Positions 1 to 8,519 of a stretch of DNA of 64,000 bases are shown here, one piece after another; position 1 is the first letter of the stretch; each line of letters opens with the position of its first letter. Made by a program: the position numbers and the translations under genes. A model generated the notes under the pieces. That model ran no database searches, was not told the origin of the DNA, and saw nothing but the letters and a program-made list of their open reading frames with translations. Source of the stretch: Archangium sp. (GTDB taxonomy: Bacteria; Myxococcota; Myxococcia; Myxococcales; Myxococcaceae); contig JAUYRZ010000074.1 of NCBI GenBank assembly GCA_030695565.1, positions 1 to 64,000 of the forward strand, given 5' to 3'.

Positions 1-1
1 C

Positions 2-874
2 CGCAGCGGCCGGCGGGGGAGCGGGCCGTTTGTCGCCATCAACTGCGGCGCGATCCCCGAGAACCTGCTCGAGAGCGAACTGTTCGGCCACGAGAAGGGG
101 GCCTTCACCGGCGCCCACATCCAGCGCAAAGGGCGCGTCGAGTCGGCCGGCGGCGGCACGCTCTTTCTCGACGAGATCGGCGATCTCTCCACGCCGCTGC
201 AGGTCAAGCTGCTGCGCTTTTTACAGGAGCACCAGATCGAGCGCATCGGCGGGCGCGAGCAGATCGAGGTCGACGTCCGGGTCATCGCGGCCACCAACCG
301 CGACCTGAAGCAGGAGGTGGCGGAGAAGCGGTTCCGCGAAGATCTCTACTACCGCCTGCACGTGTTGCCGGTGCAGATGCCCCCGCTGCGAGAACGGCGC
401 GACGACGTGCCGCTGCTGGCCGAGCTGTTCCTCAAACGGGCGGCGGCGCGCAGCAACGTGCCCGCGCCGCACCTGAGCGCACGAGGACGCGCGGTGTTGA
501 TGGCGCACTCCTGGCCCGGCAACGTGCGCGAGCTGGAGAACGTGATGGAGGCGGCCGTGCTGTTGTGCCGGAGCGGCGAGGTCGACGTGGATCACCTGCC
601 CGGCGTGGGCACCATCAGCACGCCCTCCCCCGAGGGCAACGGAGAGCTCGCGCGGGGCGCTACCACCCTGCTGGCGCCGTGGTTGTTGCCCGACGCGCCG
701 GTGCCGCCTCCGATGCGAGAGGCCCGCGAAGTGTTCGACAAGGCCTACCTCGACCTGGTGCTCACGCGCACCGGCGGCAACGTCACCGCGGCCGCGAAGT
801 TGGCGGGGCGAAACCGCACGGACTTCTACGATTTGCTGCGCCGTCACGGGCGGTCGCCCAACCGCGACGGCTGA
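2..874 (+). CDS. Sigma-54-dependent transcriptional activator, 5'-truncated
   Basis: This is the C-terminal 290 residues of a bacterial enhancer-binding protein; its start and any N-terminal sensor domain lie before the window. The reading frame opens inside the AAA+ ATPase with the [13 protein letters not shown] loop that contacts sigma-54. It continues with a Walker B-like [11 protein letters not shown], the RVIAATNRD and FREDLYYRL motifs and the [11 protein letters not shown] sensor II region. It ends in a Fis-type helix-turn-helix (about the last 40 residues, [15 protein letters not shown]). The protein would open sigma-54 promoter complexes by ATP hydrolysis while bound upstream. A consensus sigma-54 promoter lies only 50 bp after its stop codon, in front of the SulP gene, so that gene is the obvious target (inference). 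Confidence 0.95.
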   Translation, partial: RSGRRGSGPFVAINCGAIPENLLESELFGHEKGAFTGAHIQRKGRVESAGGGTLFLDEIGDLSTPLQVKLLRFLQEHQIERIGGREQIEVDVRVIAATNRDLKQEVAEKRFREDLYYRLHVLPVQMPPLRERRDDVPLLAELFLKRAAARSNVPAPHLSARGRAVLMAHSWPGNVRELENVMEAAVLLCRSGEVDVDHLPGVGTISTPSPEGNGELARGATTLLAPWLLPDAPVPPPMREAREVFDKAYLDLVLTRTGGNVTAAAKLAGRNRTDFYDLLRRHGRSPNRDG

Positions 875-876
875 CC

Positions 877-918
877 GTCGGCGATCTCCGACAGGCGCAC
901 ATCCGGCCCCGTGCGGAT
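877..918. promoter_or_regulatory. Candidate activator-binding inverted repeats upstream of the sigma-54 promoter
   Basis: There are two inverted repeats here: GTCGG-N6-CCGAC at 877-892 and ATCCG-N8-CGGAT at 901-918. They start immediately after the activator gene and end a few bases before the -24 element at 925. This is close for a classical enhancer, but both are palindromic as expected for a dimeric Fis-type regulator. Binding is inferred. Confidence 0.35.
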
Positions 919-924
919 CTCCAC

Positions 925-939
925 TGGCACCGGCGTTGC
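925..939 (+). promoter_or_regulatory. Sigma-54 (-24/-12) promoter for the SulP transcription unit
   Basis: TGGCAC-N5-TTGC, followed by TCT, is an exact match to the core sigma-54 consensus with correct GG-N10-GC spacing. Transcription would begin near position 951. The small ORF and the SulP gene follow. The adjacent sigma-54 activator gene supports the call. Confidence 0.75.
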
Positions 940-952
940 TCTCCCGCGCGGG

Positions 953-1123
953 ATGGATCCAACGAAGGCAAGTCTCCTCGCCGCGCTCATGCTCCTGGGG
1001 CTGTGGCTGGTCGCCCAGGGACAAGGCGCGCGCGCCACTCCGCTCATTCTCCGGCACGAGCCCCCGCGGCCGGTCGCGCCGCAACAGCCGGTCGAGCACG
1101 CGACTCAGGGAGCGACGCGATGA
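953..1123 (+). CDS. Small predicted single-span membrane or secreted peptide upstream of SulP
   Basis: This 56-residue ORF starts MDPTKASLLAALMLLGLWLV, one hydrophobic helix, and continues with a Pro/Arg-rich tail. Its TGA overlaps the ATG of the SulP gene (ATGA), which suggests translational coupling. If the -24/-12 element at 925 is used, the transcript starts almost at this ATG. Translation would then have to be leaderless, or begin at an internal ATG near 989. I do not recognise a family. It may be a real leader peptide or a chance ORF. Confidence 0.4.
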   Translation: MDPTKASLLAALMLLGLWLVAQGQGARATPLILRHEPPRPVAPQQPVEHATQGATR

Positions 1124-2502
1124 CGGTCGCTGTTCAGGAACTCTCCGTACGCGAGCGGCTCAAGCTGTTCTTCACCTTCTTCGACGCCCGCTTCGAAGAC
1201 CTCAATCGCAAGAACTGGAAGACCACGGTCTACCGCGACTTCAGCGCAGGTCTGGTGGTGGCGCTCACCGCGATCCCCATGGCGATGGGTTTTGCGATGG
1301 CCATGGGTCTTCGCCCCGAGCAGGGCATCATCGCCGGCGCGCTCGCCTGCGCAGTGGGCCGCACCTTCGGTGGCTCGAAGTACCAGGTGTACGGCCCGAC
1401 CGCGGCGTTCATCCCGTTGATCGCCAGCTTGATCACCAAGTACGGCCCTGCCAACGGCGGCAGCTTCGAGGCCGCACACGGCATGCTGGTGTTCGTCTCG
1501 ATCATCGCGGGTCTGGTGTTGATGGCGAGCGGCGTGGCGGGGCTGGGTAAGGTGGCCGCGAAGGTGCCGTCGTCGATCGTGGTGGGTTTCACCGTGGGCA
1601 TCGCGGTGGCCATCGCGCTGTCGAACTCGGGCGACGCGCTGGGGTTGCCGGCCATGACCGGTTCGCTTCGGGAGAAGGTGCTGGTGACCGTCAGCAGCCT
1701 GGGCAACGCCAACGGCTGGGCGCTGCTCCTGGCGCTGCTGACGTTCGTGATGACCAAGGGGTTGCTGCGCATCTCGATCTTCATTCCGGCGCCGTTGATC
1801 TCGCTGGCGGTGTGCACGGGCCTGTCGCTGACCGTGCTGTCGGGTCGCGGCATCCTCTCGGTCAACGATCGGTTCGGGGCGATCCCCAACAACTTCTTCG
1901 TCTTCACGCCGCCGATTCTTCCTCCAGCCACGTGGCCGGTGATCGTCGACTGCGTCTACTACGTGGTGGCGATCGTCTTCATCTCAGGCGTGGAGAGCCT
2001 GCTGTGCTCGTCGATGGCCGACCGGCTCGCCAACAACAAGAAGACGCCGTTCAACCCCGACAAGGAGTTCTGGGGCCAGGGCCTGGTGCAGATCATCACC
2101 CCGCTGGTCAACGGCTTCCCCTGCACCGGAGCGCTCGCACGCACCGCCACCAGCATCAAGGCCGGCGCGGTCACGCCGCTGGCGGGTTACTTCAAGTTCG
2201 CGCTCAAGCTGCTCATCGCGTACTTCCTGGCCGCGCAGCTCGCGCACGTGCCGTTGGCGTGCATCGCGGGCATCTTGTTGTGGGTCGCCACCAACATGGT
2301 GAAGAAGGCGGAGATCCTCGAGGTGTGGAAACACGAGGGCCGTTTTCACACGGGGCTGATGGTCTACACGGCGGTGATGGTGCCGCTGACCGACTTCCTC
2401 ACGGCGGTGGTCTCGTCGCTCATCATCTACGGCATCTACGCGCGCTTCTTCTCGAAGCGTGGGCCCGCAGTGCCCGCGTTGGAGCCGGCGCTCGACAAGT
2501 AG
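1120..2502 (+). CDS. SulP-family inorganic anion permease without STAS domain
   Basis: This is a 460-residue polytopic inner-membrane protein of the SulP (SLC26-like) family. These carry sulfate, bicarbonate or related anions, usually driven by H+ or Na+. Family signatures are visible early: YRDFSAGLVVALTAIPMAMGF, then GGSKYQVYGPTAAF around residues 85-105. A run of hydrophobic helices continues to the C-terminus. The chain stops shortly after the last helix (RFFSKRGP), so the cytoplasmic STAS domain of typical SulP proteins is absent. ATG was chosen because it overlaps the stop of the preceding small ORF; much longer in-frame extensions have no support. The substrate cannot be read from the sequence. 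Sulfate would suit the cys operon 7 kb downstream, but the two are not in one operon. Confidence 0.9.
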   Translation: MTVAVQELSVRERLKLFFTFFDARFEDLNRKNWKTTVYRDFSAGLVVALTAIPMAMGFAMAMGLRPEQGIIAGALACAVGRTFGGSKYQVYGPTAAFIPLIASLITKYGPANGGSFEAAHGMLVFVSIIAGLVLMASGVAGLGKVAAKVPSSIVVGFTVGIAVAIALSNSGDALGLPAMTGSLREKVLVTVSSLGNANGWALLLALLTFVMTKGLLRISIFIPAPLISLAVCTGLSLTVLSGRGILSVNDRFGAIPNNFFVFTPPILPPATWPVIVDCVYYVVAIVFISGVESLLCSSMADRLANNKKTPFNPDKEFWGQGLVQIITPLVNGFPCTGALARTATSIKAGAVTPLAGYFKFALKLLIAYFLAAQLAHVPLACIAGILLWVATNMVKKAEILEVWKHEGRFHTGLMVYTAVMVPLTDFLTAVVSSLIIYGIYARFFSKRGPAVPALEPALDK

Positions 2503-2504
2503 CT

Positions 2505-2544
2505 CCCTGTCCCTTCGGGACAGGGTTGGGGTGAGGGCCCCATC
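2505..2544. terminator. Bidirectional terminator hairpin, copy of the dispersed GC palindrome
   Basis: CCCTGTCCC and GGGACAGGG (2505-2513 and 2517-2525) form a perfect 9-bp stem with a 3-nt loop, 2 nt after the SulP stop and between convergent genes. The following GGTTGGGGTGAGGGC matches the tail of the repeat copy near 59.2 kb. Confidence 0.7.
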
Positions 2545-2547
2545 ACC

Positions 2548-3513
2548 TCAGTTGATGCAGCCGCAGCAGACCGTCTCGCTGAAGGTCCTCAGCGAGGCGG
2601 CCAGCTCGCTGGCGTTGGTGGCGGTGAAGAAGAGCGCGTCCATTCCGCCAGCGTCGGGGTTCACCGCGCGGTAGCTGCCGGTCGGTGCGTCGGTACGGCA
2701 AGTCACCGCGAAGTTCTTCGCAGTGCGGCCAGCGCAGGCCAGGTCGTTCAAGAAGGCGGCGCCGACTCCGTTCTGCAACGAGGTCTCGGCGCTGAAGCCG
2801 ACCACCAGCGTCTTGATACCGGCGTCGGCGAGCCCATCGACCACCAGCAACGGATTGGGCGAGGGGCAGCTGAAGTCCCAATCGGCGCCATCGGTCACCA
2901 GCACCACGTATTGAGCCTGACCACCGTCCTGGTGCGCCTCGAGGAAGTTGCGCGCACCGATCAACGCGGCGCCGGTGGGGGTGGTGGTGCAGATGAGCGT
3001 GGTCTCCGGGTCGAGCAGCGCACTGATGGCCGAGCCGGTGCTGAGCCCGGGCTCGATGACGATCTCCGGGCCCTGGCACATGGCGTTGGTGGCGTTCATG
3101 CCCTGAATGCGCTGCGCCAAGGTCACGCAACCTGCTTCTGCGCGCGGCCACAACTCGAGCCCAAAACGTACGGTGCCATCGAGCGGCGCGGCGGTGAGCT
3201 GCTCGATGCCGTTGATGGCCATCGTCCACTTCGAAGTGGCGCGGCCGGCCGCCGTGTCTGCGGGCGTGAGGCCTTCAGCGGTGCGGTGCATGGTGAGCGT
3301 GCGATCGAGCGCGATGAGCACGTCGGGCGGCACACAGTCAGGGCCCGCGTCGAGGGCGCCCGCATCACCGGGGCCCGCGTCGATCACGCCCGCATCCGAA
3401 ATCGTCGCGCCCGCATCGGAGCCCGCGTCTTGATTCCCGCGGATGGTGCCCTGGGTGGGGTCGCACTGACACGAAGCCAACGTCAACGAAGCGCAGAGCA
3501 GGAGTCGGTTCAC
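2548..3513 (-). CDS. Lipoprotein with von Willebrand factor A-like domain
   Basis: This is a 321-residue exported protein. The N-terminus is a lipoprotein signal (MNRLLLCASLTLASC, lipobox Cys15). A spacer of repeated D-A-G motifs typical of myxobacterial lipoproteins follows, up to about residue 58. The rest resembles a VWA fold: DVLIALDRTLTM is a MIDAS-like strand (D-x-T-x-T instead of D-x-S-x-S), VVLVTDGADWD is the second metal-loop strand, and TLVVGF follows. It ends in a Cys-rich CCGCIN. The start is GTG, with GGAGGT about 14 nt upstream. It is the last gene of a possible three-gene unit after the MMPL and PIG-V-like genes (gaps about 20 nt). It is probably a surface protein that binds metal or partner proteins; the ligand is unknown. 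Confidence 0.8.
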   Translation of the reverse strand: MNRLLLCASLTLASCQCDPTQGTIRGNQDAGSDAGATISDAGVIDAGPGDAGALDAGPDCVPPDVLIALDRTLTMHRTAEGLTPADTAAGRATSKWTMAINGIEQLTAAPLDGTVRFGLELWPRAEAGCVTLAQRIQGMNATNAMCQGPEIVIEPGLSTGSAISALLDPETTLICTTTPTGAALIGARNFLEAHQDGGQAQYVVLVTDGADWDFSCPSPNPLLVVDGLADAGIKTLVVGFSAETSLQNGVGAAFLNDLACAGRTAKNFAVTCRTDAPTGSYRAVNPDAGGMDALFFTATNASELAASLRTFSETVCCGCIN

Positions 3514-3537
3514 GGTGACCGCTTCATACCTCCGGGT

Positions 3538-4638
3538 TCACGGCTCGCCGAAACGATCGCTGAACAACATCACCTCGTAGAAGTGAGACAGGGCGACGGC
3601 GATCGAAAGCGCCAGGGCCTGGAGCGCCGGGGAACGGCGGGTGAGGTCGGCGACCATCAACGCGAGGGGGAACAGCGTCGAGGCATATCGGGTGAAGGGG
3701 AAGGGCCGGTACAGGTACACCGCGAACGAGAGGAGGAAGACGACGATGAGCACCGCCTCGACCTGCAATCGCCTGAACCAGCAGTAGCCGGTCGCGAGGA
3801 TCAGCCCCCAGAAGAAGACGAACTCGTTGTGGTTACCGGGCGGCAACGCGATGAAGCGCAGCACCCAGAGCTTCGCGTTCTCGCCGGGTGGCACGTGCTG
3901 CTCGAGCAGCTCGAGTTGCCAGCCGAGCGTCGCCTCCACGGGGTTGGTGGAGGCGACCTCCGAGAGCCACACGTTCCAGCCGACGAAGAAGGGCAGCCAC
4001 AACGAGACTGCCGCCAACCTGCGCCCATTGAAGCGCCGGTCACGGATGATCCGCCCCACTTCGACGGCGATGAGCGCGACGCCGAGGAAGACGCCCATGT
4101 TGCGCGCGAGGAGCGACAGCCCACACAGCATCCCCGCTAGCCACAACAGGTCACGTTGATACGCAACGCAGGCGCCCAGCAGCAGCGCGAGGAACAACGA
4201 CTCCGAGTAGGCCGCGAAGAAGACGTTGTGGCCGGGGAAGAACAGAATCAACGACGCGAACAACCAACCCGGCACTTCTTGAAGCCGCGCGTTGTTGCGC
4301 ACGTACGCGTAGGCGAGCCACACGATGGCTGCATGCGCGAGCAGGTTCACCAACACCGCCGCGCCTTCGACGCTCGTCCCGAACGAGGCGAACGCTCGCA
4401 ACGCCATCGGGTAGAGCGGCGGCCACGCGTAGCTGTCGTAGTTCTGGGCGAGGCGGAGGTAGTGAACGCCGTCCCAACTGGTGAAGAGCCACGCCGCCAG
4501 TCCCTTGAACGGTCGCGTGACGGCCAGCGTGGGCACGGTGGCGACTGCGACGCGCGTGATCAAGAACTGCACGGCGTAGATGCCCACGAGCGCGAGTAAG
4601 GGCTCCAGCGGTCTCGGTCGTCGTGTGGGCCCCAACAT
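3538..4638 (-). CDS. PIG-V-like mannosyltransferase family membrane protein
   Basis: This 366-residue protein has about nine or more hydrophobic segments. It resembles the PIG-V/GT-C glycosyltransferases that use lipid-linked sugars. Characteristic features are the early luminal WDGVHYLRLAQNY followed by YPMALRA, and the FFPGHNVFFAAYSESLFLALLL segment that parallels the F-P-x-x-F-F-x-x-x-Y-T-E-S-L-F motif of PIG-V. The likely role is transfer of a sugar, perhaps mannose, from a polyprenyl-phosphate donor at the outer face of the inner membrane. The acceptor is unknown. The ATG at 4638 is preceded by AGGTGGGG; a GTG at 4647 is the alternative start. It lies between the MMPL transporter and the VWA lipoprotein on the same strand. 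Confidence 0.8.
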   Translation of the reverse strand: MLGPTRRPRPLEPLLALVGIYAVQFLITRVAVATVPTLAVTRPFKGLAAWLFTSWDGVHYLRLAQNYDSYAWPPLYPMALRAFASFGTSVEGAAVLVNLLAHAAIVWLAYAYVRNNARLQEVPGWLFASLILFFPGHNVFFAAYSESLFLALLLGACVAYQRDLLWLAGMLCGLSLLARNMGVFLGVALIAVEVGRIIRDRRFNGRRLAAVSLWLPFFVGWNVWLSEVASTNPVEATLGWQLELLEQHVPPGENAKLWVLRFIALPPGNHNEFVFFWGLILATGYCWFRRLQVEAVLIVVFLLSFAVYLYRPFPFTRYASTLFPLALMVADLTRRSPALQALALSIAVALSHFYEVMLFSDRFGEP

Positions 4639-4665
4639 CGGCCCCACCTAGCGGATGGAAGCCCG

Positions 4666-6900
4666 TCAAGACAGCAGCGTGCGCGGGCCCACGCTCGGGC
4701 GTCCCGCTTTGAACTTCTTGACCCAACGCGGCCCCCACCAATTGGCCTTACCGAACAAGCGCATGGTGGCGGGCACCAGCAGCACGCGAATCAAGGTCGC
4801 GTCGAGCGCCACCGCGATGGCCATGCCGACGCCGACCGCTTGAATGAGCACCACTTTGGCGAGGCCGAACGCGACGAAGACGGCGATCATGATGGCCGCG
4901 GCCGAGGTCACCAGGCCCGCGGTCTTCTCGAGCCCTTCACCCACCGCCTGCGCGTTGTCGCCGGTGCGCTCATACGCCTCGCGCATGCGGGTGAGGATCA
5001 GCACCTCGTAGTCCATCGACAAACCGAACAAGACGCAGAACAGGAGCACCGGCAGCGCCGGCTCCAGCGCGTGCGGCTCAATGTGCAGCAGCCCTCCGTG
5101 ACCTTCCTGGAAGATGAACACCAACGCGCCGAACGAGCCTCCGATGGACAGGAAGTTCATCAGCACCGCCTTGATCGGCAGCAGCACGGAGCCGAGCAGC
5201 AGGAAGAGCACCAGCAACGTGGCGCTCACCACGAAGCCCACCGCGCGGGGCGCGCGCGAGAGCAGGTAGCTCGTGTTGTCCACGTCGAGCGCGCTCTCTC
5301 CACCGACGAGCAACGTGCCGTCACCCACCGTGCGGTTGGAGCGGATGGCTTTGACGATCTCCCGCGCCGCGTCGCTGTCGGGGGTCGCCGCGGAGATGCC
5401 CTGCAGGAACACCACCGACCCTTTGGAGAACGCCTGCTTCGCGCCTTCGATCAGCGGCGCCTGCTGCGGCGGCGGATTGCTGAACAGCCCCTGGTACATC
5501 TCGCGCGACAGCCGCGGATCTCCGAACACCGGGCTGTTCACCTTGCGCACGCCCGGCAGCTCGCTGATGCGCCTGGAGAGATCATGCAGCGCCCCGATGC
5601 GCTCCGGCGTGAACGGCGTCCCTGAAGGGAAGAACACCGGAACGTTGAAGTGCGTCTGCGCTTCGTCGGGGAACTGTTCACCCAGCAGCTGAAAGCCGCG
5701 CGCGGCCTCGAGCCCCGCAGGCAACACGCGCACGTCAGAGGCGGCCAGGCGAAGCCGCGTGAACGGAGAGGCGAGCAGCAACAACACGCCCAGCGTCGGC
5801 ACCAACACCAGCACCGGCCTGCGCATCACGGCCATCGCGATGCCGTGCCAGACGCCTTCACGCGACTTCAGCTTCGGCAGCGGCAACGCGAGCGCGTGGA
5901 TTCGTTTGCCCAGCACGGCCAGCAGCGCGGGCAAGGTGGTGAGCGCGAAGAGCGCCGCGAGCGCGACGACGATCGCTCCCCCCACACCCATGGTCATCAG
6001 GTACGAGCCGTCGAAGAAGAGCAGGCCGGCGAGACCCGAGCAGACCGCCAGCGCGGAGAAGGCGACCACCCGCCCCGCGTGATCCACCGCGAGCACCAAC
6101 GCTTCGCGGAAGTCGTGACCGGCGGCGAGTTCCTCTCGATAGCGGGCCACGGTGAACAACGAGTAGTCGATGGCCACACCGAGCCCGATGAGGGAGCAGA
6201 CGTTGATGGTGTATTGCGAGATGTCGGTGACGTGCGAGAGCGCGAGCACCACGGCGATGCCCCCGAGCACCGCGAGCCCGCCCACCACCACGGGAAGCAG
6301 CGCCGCCACGACCGTGCGGAAGACCAGCAACAACACGATGAGCGCGAGCGGAAATGAGACGAGCTCTGCGAGCAGCAGATCCTTCTCGAGCTGGGCGTTG
6401 AGGTCGGTTTGAAAGGCGGCCTGCCCCGTGGCCAGCACCTCGAGCTCATCGCTGCGCACCAACTGACGGACGCGGGGAAACTCGGCCAGCGCCTGCTTGA
6501 GGTCGCCCGCCATGGTGATCAGCGCGTAGGCGGTGCGGCCCTCTTCATTGACGCGCGTGGCAGCCAGGCGCGGATCGAGCTCCGAGGGGGTCTCCACGCC
6601 GGAGATCGCGGCGTCTCCCCGAAGCGGTTCGAGCGCGGCATTCATCGCGCGGGAGAACTCTGGCGAGTTGGGCGCCAGGGTCTTCGAGCGAAAGAGGAAC
6701 ACCACCGTGTTCTCCGCGCGCCGCCCCACCACGCTCTCGATGAGCGCGTCGGCCTGACCCGCTTCCAGCCCCGTGATGGTGGCGCCGCTCATCCGCCCGC
6801 CGATCAACAACGAGGCGACGGACGCCAGGAGCAACACGGCAGTCCCCGCCAGCACCAACCAGTGACGGCGGAACGCAAAATCTCCCAGTGCACGGAACAT
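4666..6900 (-). CDS. MMPL/RND-superfamily transporter
   Basis: This 744-residue protein has the duplicated RND-type layout. TM1 lies at about residues 15-35, followed by a periplasmic loop of about 130 residues. A five-helix bundle follows (about 175-320), with GLGVAIDYSLFTVARYREEL as the typical MMPL TM4 signature. A second half has TM7 at about 365, a second periplasmic domain, and a bundle containing the equivalent LFGLSMDYEVLILTRMREAY. The GxxxDY motifs are the proton-relay region of MMPL exporters. The family exports lipids, glycolipids or hydrophobic compounds across the inner membrane. The PIG-V-like glycosyltransferase 27 nt downstream suggests a glycolipid product (inference). No clear ribosome-binding site precedes the ATG. 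Confidence 0.9.
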   Translation of the reverse strand: MFRALGDFAFRRHWLVLAGTAVLLLASVASLLIGGRMSGATITGLEAGQADALIESVVGRRAENTVVFLFRSKTLAPNSPEFSRAMNAALEPLRGDAAISGVETPSELDPRLAATRVNEEGRTAYALITMAGDLKQALAEFPRVRQLVRSDELEVLATGQAAFQTDLNAQLEKDLLLAELVSFPLALIVLLLVFRTVVAALLPVVVGGLAVLGGIAVVLALSHVTDISQYTINVCSLIGLGVAIDYSLFTVARYREELAAGHDFREALVLAVDHAGRVVAFSALAVCSGLAGLLFFDGSYLMTMGVGGAIVVALAALFALTTLPALLAVLGKRIHALALPLPKLKSREGVWHGIAMAVMRRPVLVLVPTLGVLLLLASPFTRLRLAASDVRVLPAGLEAARGFQLLGEQFPDEAQTHFNVPVFFPSGTPFTPERIGALHDLSRRISELPGVRKVNSPVFGDPRLSREMYQGLFSNPPPQQAPLIEGAKQAFSKGSVVFLQGISAATPDSDAAREIVKAIRSNRTVGDGTLLVGGESALDVDNTSYLLSRAPRAVGFVVSATLLVLFLLLGSVLLPIKAVLMNFLSIGGSFGALVFIFQEGHGGLLHIEPHALEPALPVLLFCVLFGLSMDYEVLILTRMREAYERTGDNAQAVGEGLEKTAGLVTSAAAIMIAVFVAFGLAKVVLIQAVGVGMAIAVALDATLIRVLLVPATMRLFGKANWWGPRWVKKFKAGRPSVGPRTLLS

Positions 6901-6985
6901 GGGGGGTGCACAGGCAAGAACGGGTCCGCCCGCAGGAACGCCTCACTGCTACGGATTCGCCTCGAGACTTCGATAGAAGGGCGCG

Positions 6986-7462
6986 GTGTCCCTGCCCTTG
7001 ATCGTCTTGCTGTCAGTCGTTGGCGCCGAGCTGACGCACGCCGAGCTGAAGTTGACGATCGATCTCCCGGAGGGCTGGAAGGCCGATGCGTGTGGCCCGT
7101 TCGTGCCGCCCCTCGCCGAGTGCCGCGTCGACGGAAAGTTGAGCCCCTGCCCCGCCACCATCTGTCCCGAGCGGGTGGGCGTGTTGTGGCTCACCTCGCC
7201 CGTTTCTCTCGAGAGCAAAGAAGACGTGAAGGCGGAGCTGCTCGCCAATGATGCGGGCGCAGTGTTCGTGAACTCCTCGACGTTGGCTGACGGTTGGGTG
7301 CTCGCGTGGGGCGGCGCAGCGTGGGCCGACACGTATCCGTTCAAGGTGAGCCGGAAGATCGGTGCGCGGGTCATCGAGTGTTTCGGTGAAGCGACCACGC
7401 TGGCCGGACAGAAGCAGTTGATCGACGCGTGCAAGAGCGTGCGGGGAGTGAAGAAGCCGTGA
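6986..7462 (+). CDS. Secreted protein of unknown function
   Basis: This 158-residue protein starts with GTG and a hydrophobic signal sequence (SLPLIVLLSVVGAELTHA, cleavage likely near residue 18). The mature part has several Cys residues (DACGPF, AECRVDG, PCPATICPERVG, RVIECFGE, DACKSV), suggesting disulfides in the periplasm or outside the cell. No family was recognised. Its TGA overlaps the GTG start of the next gene (GTGA), so the two are probably co-translated. Confidence 0.65.
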   Translation: MSLPLIVLLSVVGAELTHAELKLTIDLPEGWKADACGPFVPPLAECRVDGKLSPCPATICPERVGVLWLTSPVSLESKEDVKAELLANDAGAVFVNSSTLADGWVLAWGGAAWADTYPFKVSRKIGARVIECFGEATTLAGQKQLIDACKSVRGVKKP

Positions 7463-8268
7463 CTCCGGGTGAAGGACAGCTCGTGGTGGTGAACGCACGT
7501 GAAGACAAACGGCGGCGCAGCCAGCTGTCGGTGATGCTCGGCGTGTCGGTGGTGCTCGCGATGATCCTGGTGCGGCAGCCTTTGCTCGCGGGCGTGCCTG
7601 GCTCCGTCTGGTCGACGGGCGTGCTGGTGGGCGCGTTCCTTCTGGCCTGGCGCGGTCAGATCTTCCGGCGGGCTCACGCGATGTTGCGCCTCGCTCAGCT
7701 TCGTCGAGACGGGCTGGCCGCCACCGCGAAGCTGAACGCGGGCGACTTCGCGGGCGCTCACGATGCCTTCGCGAAGCTGCTCTCGGAAGCGCAGCCGCTG
7801 GGCGCGTTTCACGCGGTGCACGTGCTCATGTATGGCGTCACCCGCTTCTTCGAAGGCGCCCCGAAAGAAGGGCTCACGCTCGCGTCGCGCGCGCTCGATT
7901 CGCAGTGGTTGGATCTGCGGCACACCCGCGAGGTGAAGGACTCAGCGGAGGCGTGGCGGGTGCTGATGCTGCTCGAGGTGGGTGAGCTCACCGAGGCGCG
8001 CCGGCTGGTCGAGAAGAGCAAGGTGCTGGTCACCGGAAAGTTGGCGGTCAGCGCGTACGAAGAGAAGTGGGAAGAGGTGTTGGAAGGCGCAAAGGCGGCG
8101 CTGGCCGACTCGAGCTTTCCCGCAGGCGGCCGACCCACGCTCGCCGTGCTGGGGAAGTATGCGGCCTCGAAGCTCGGGCGGGAGTCAGCCGTGTTTCAGA
8201 AGGTCCTGAAAACCGAGAAGCCGGCGCCCTTGCTGTTGCAGAACCCAGCGTTGCGCCGGTTCCTCTGA
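7459..8268 (+). CDS. Membrane-anchored TPR-like protein of unknown function
   Basis: This protein is 269 residues from the GTG that overlaps the previous stop. A longer upstream start would run inside the preceding gene. Two hydrophobic helices lie at about residues 24-65 (SVMLGVSVVLAMILV and VWSTGVLVGAFLLAW). A cytoplasmic helical region follows, with paired helices such as KLNAGDFAGAHDAFAKLLSEA and LEVGELTEARRLVEKSK that look like tetratricopeptide-type repeats. It is probably a scaffold or interaction protein; no partner is evident. Confidence 0.65.
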   Translation: MTPGEGQLVVVNAREDKRRRSQLSVMLGVSVVLAMILVRQPLLAGVPGSVWSTGVLVGAFLLAWRGQIFRRAHAMLRLAQLRRDGLAATAKLNAGDFAGAHDAFAKLLSEAQPLGAFHAVHVLMYGVTRFFEGAPKEGLTLASRALDSQWLDLRHTREVKDSAEAWRVLMLLEVGELTEARRLVEKSKVLVTGKLAVSAYEEKWEEVLEGAKAALADSSFPAGGRPTLAVLGKYAASKLGRESAVFQKVLKTEKPAPLLLQNPALRRFL

Positions 8269-8286
8269 TCAGGTGCAGCGGTTGCG

Positions 8287-8499
8287 CTACGGCTTCGGCG
8301 GCGCGACGTGTTCCGTGTAGGCGGGGTCGCGGTGGTTGAAGTCGGGGTTGTGCGCGTCCCAGCACTGGTGCGTGCAGAACGTCAGCGTCAGGCGCTTGCG
8401 GTTGCAGGTGGAGACCGTGCACTTCACGTACGGCGCTCCAAAGGCGATGGGCTTTTTGCAGACGTTGCACTTGCCCCAGTTGCTCGGGTCGACCGTCAT
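8287..8499 (-). CDS. Small conserved zinc-ribbon-like protein
   Basis: This 70-residue protein contains CNVCKKPIAFG, then KCTVSTCNR, then FCTHQCWDAHNPDFNHRDP. The two CxxC pairs plus further Cys/His residues suggest binding of one or two zinc ions. Its function is unknown. It follows the thioesterase gene by 20 nt on the same strand, so the two may be co-transcribed. The ATG at 8499 was chosen because the metal ligands begin 11 residues later; the longer frame overlaps the thioesterase gene. Confidence 0.7.
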   Translation of the reverse strand: MTVDPSNWGKCNVCKKPIAFGAPYVKCTVSTCNRKRLTLTFCTHQCWDAHNPDFNHRDPAYTEHVAPPKP

Positions 8500-8519
8500 G
8501 AGGGGAGCGTAGCAGCCTC

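Noticed and set aside
565-1119. 185-codon upstream extension of the SulP frame
   Set aside because: It overlaps the sigma-54 activator in another frame. The extension is Arg/Ala-rich and crosses the -24/-12 promoter.
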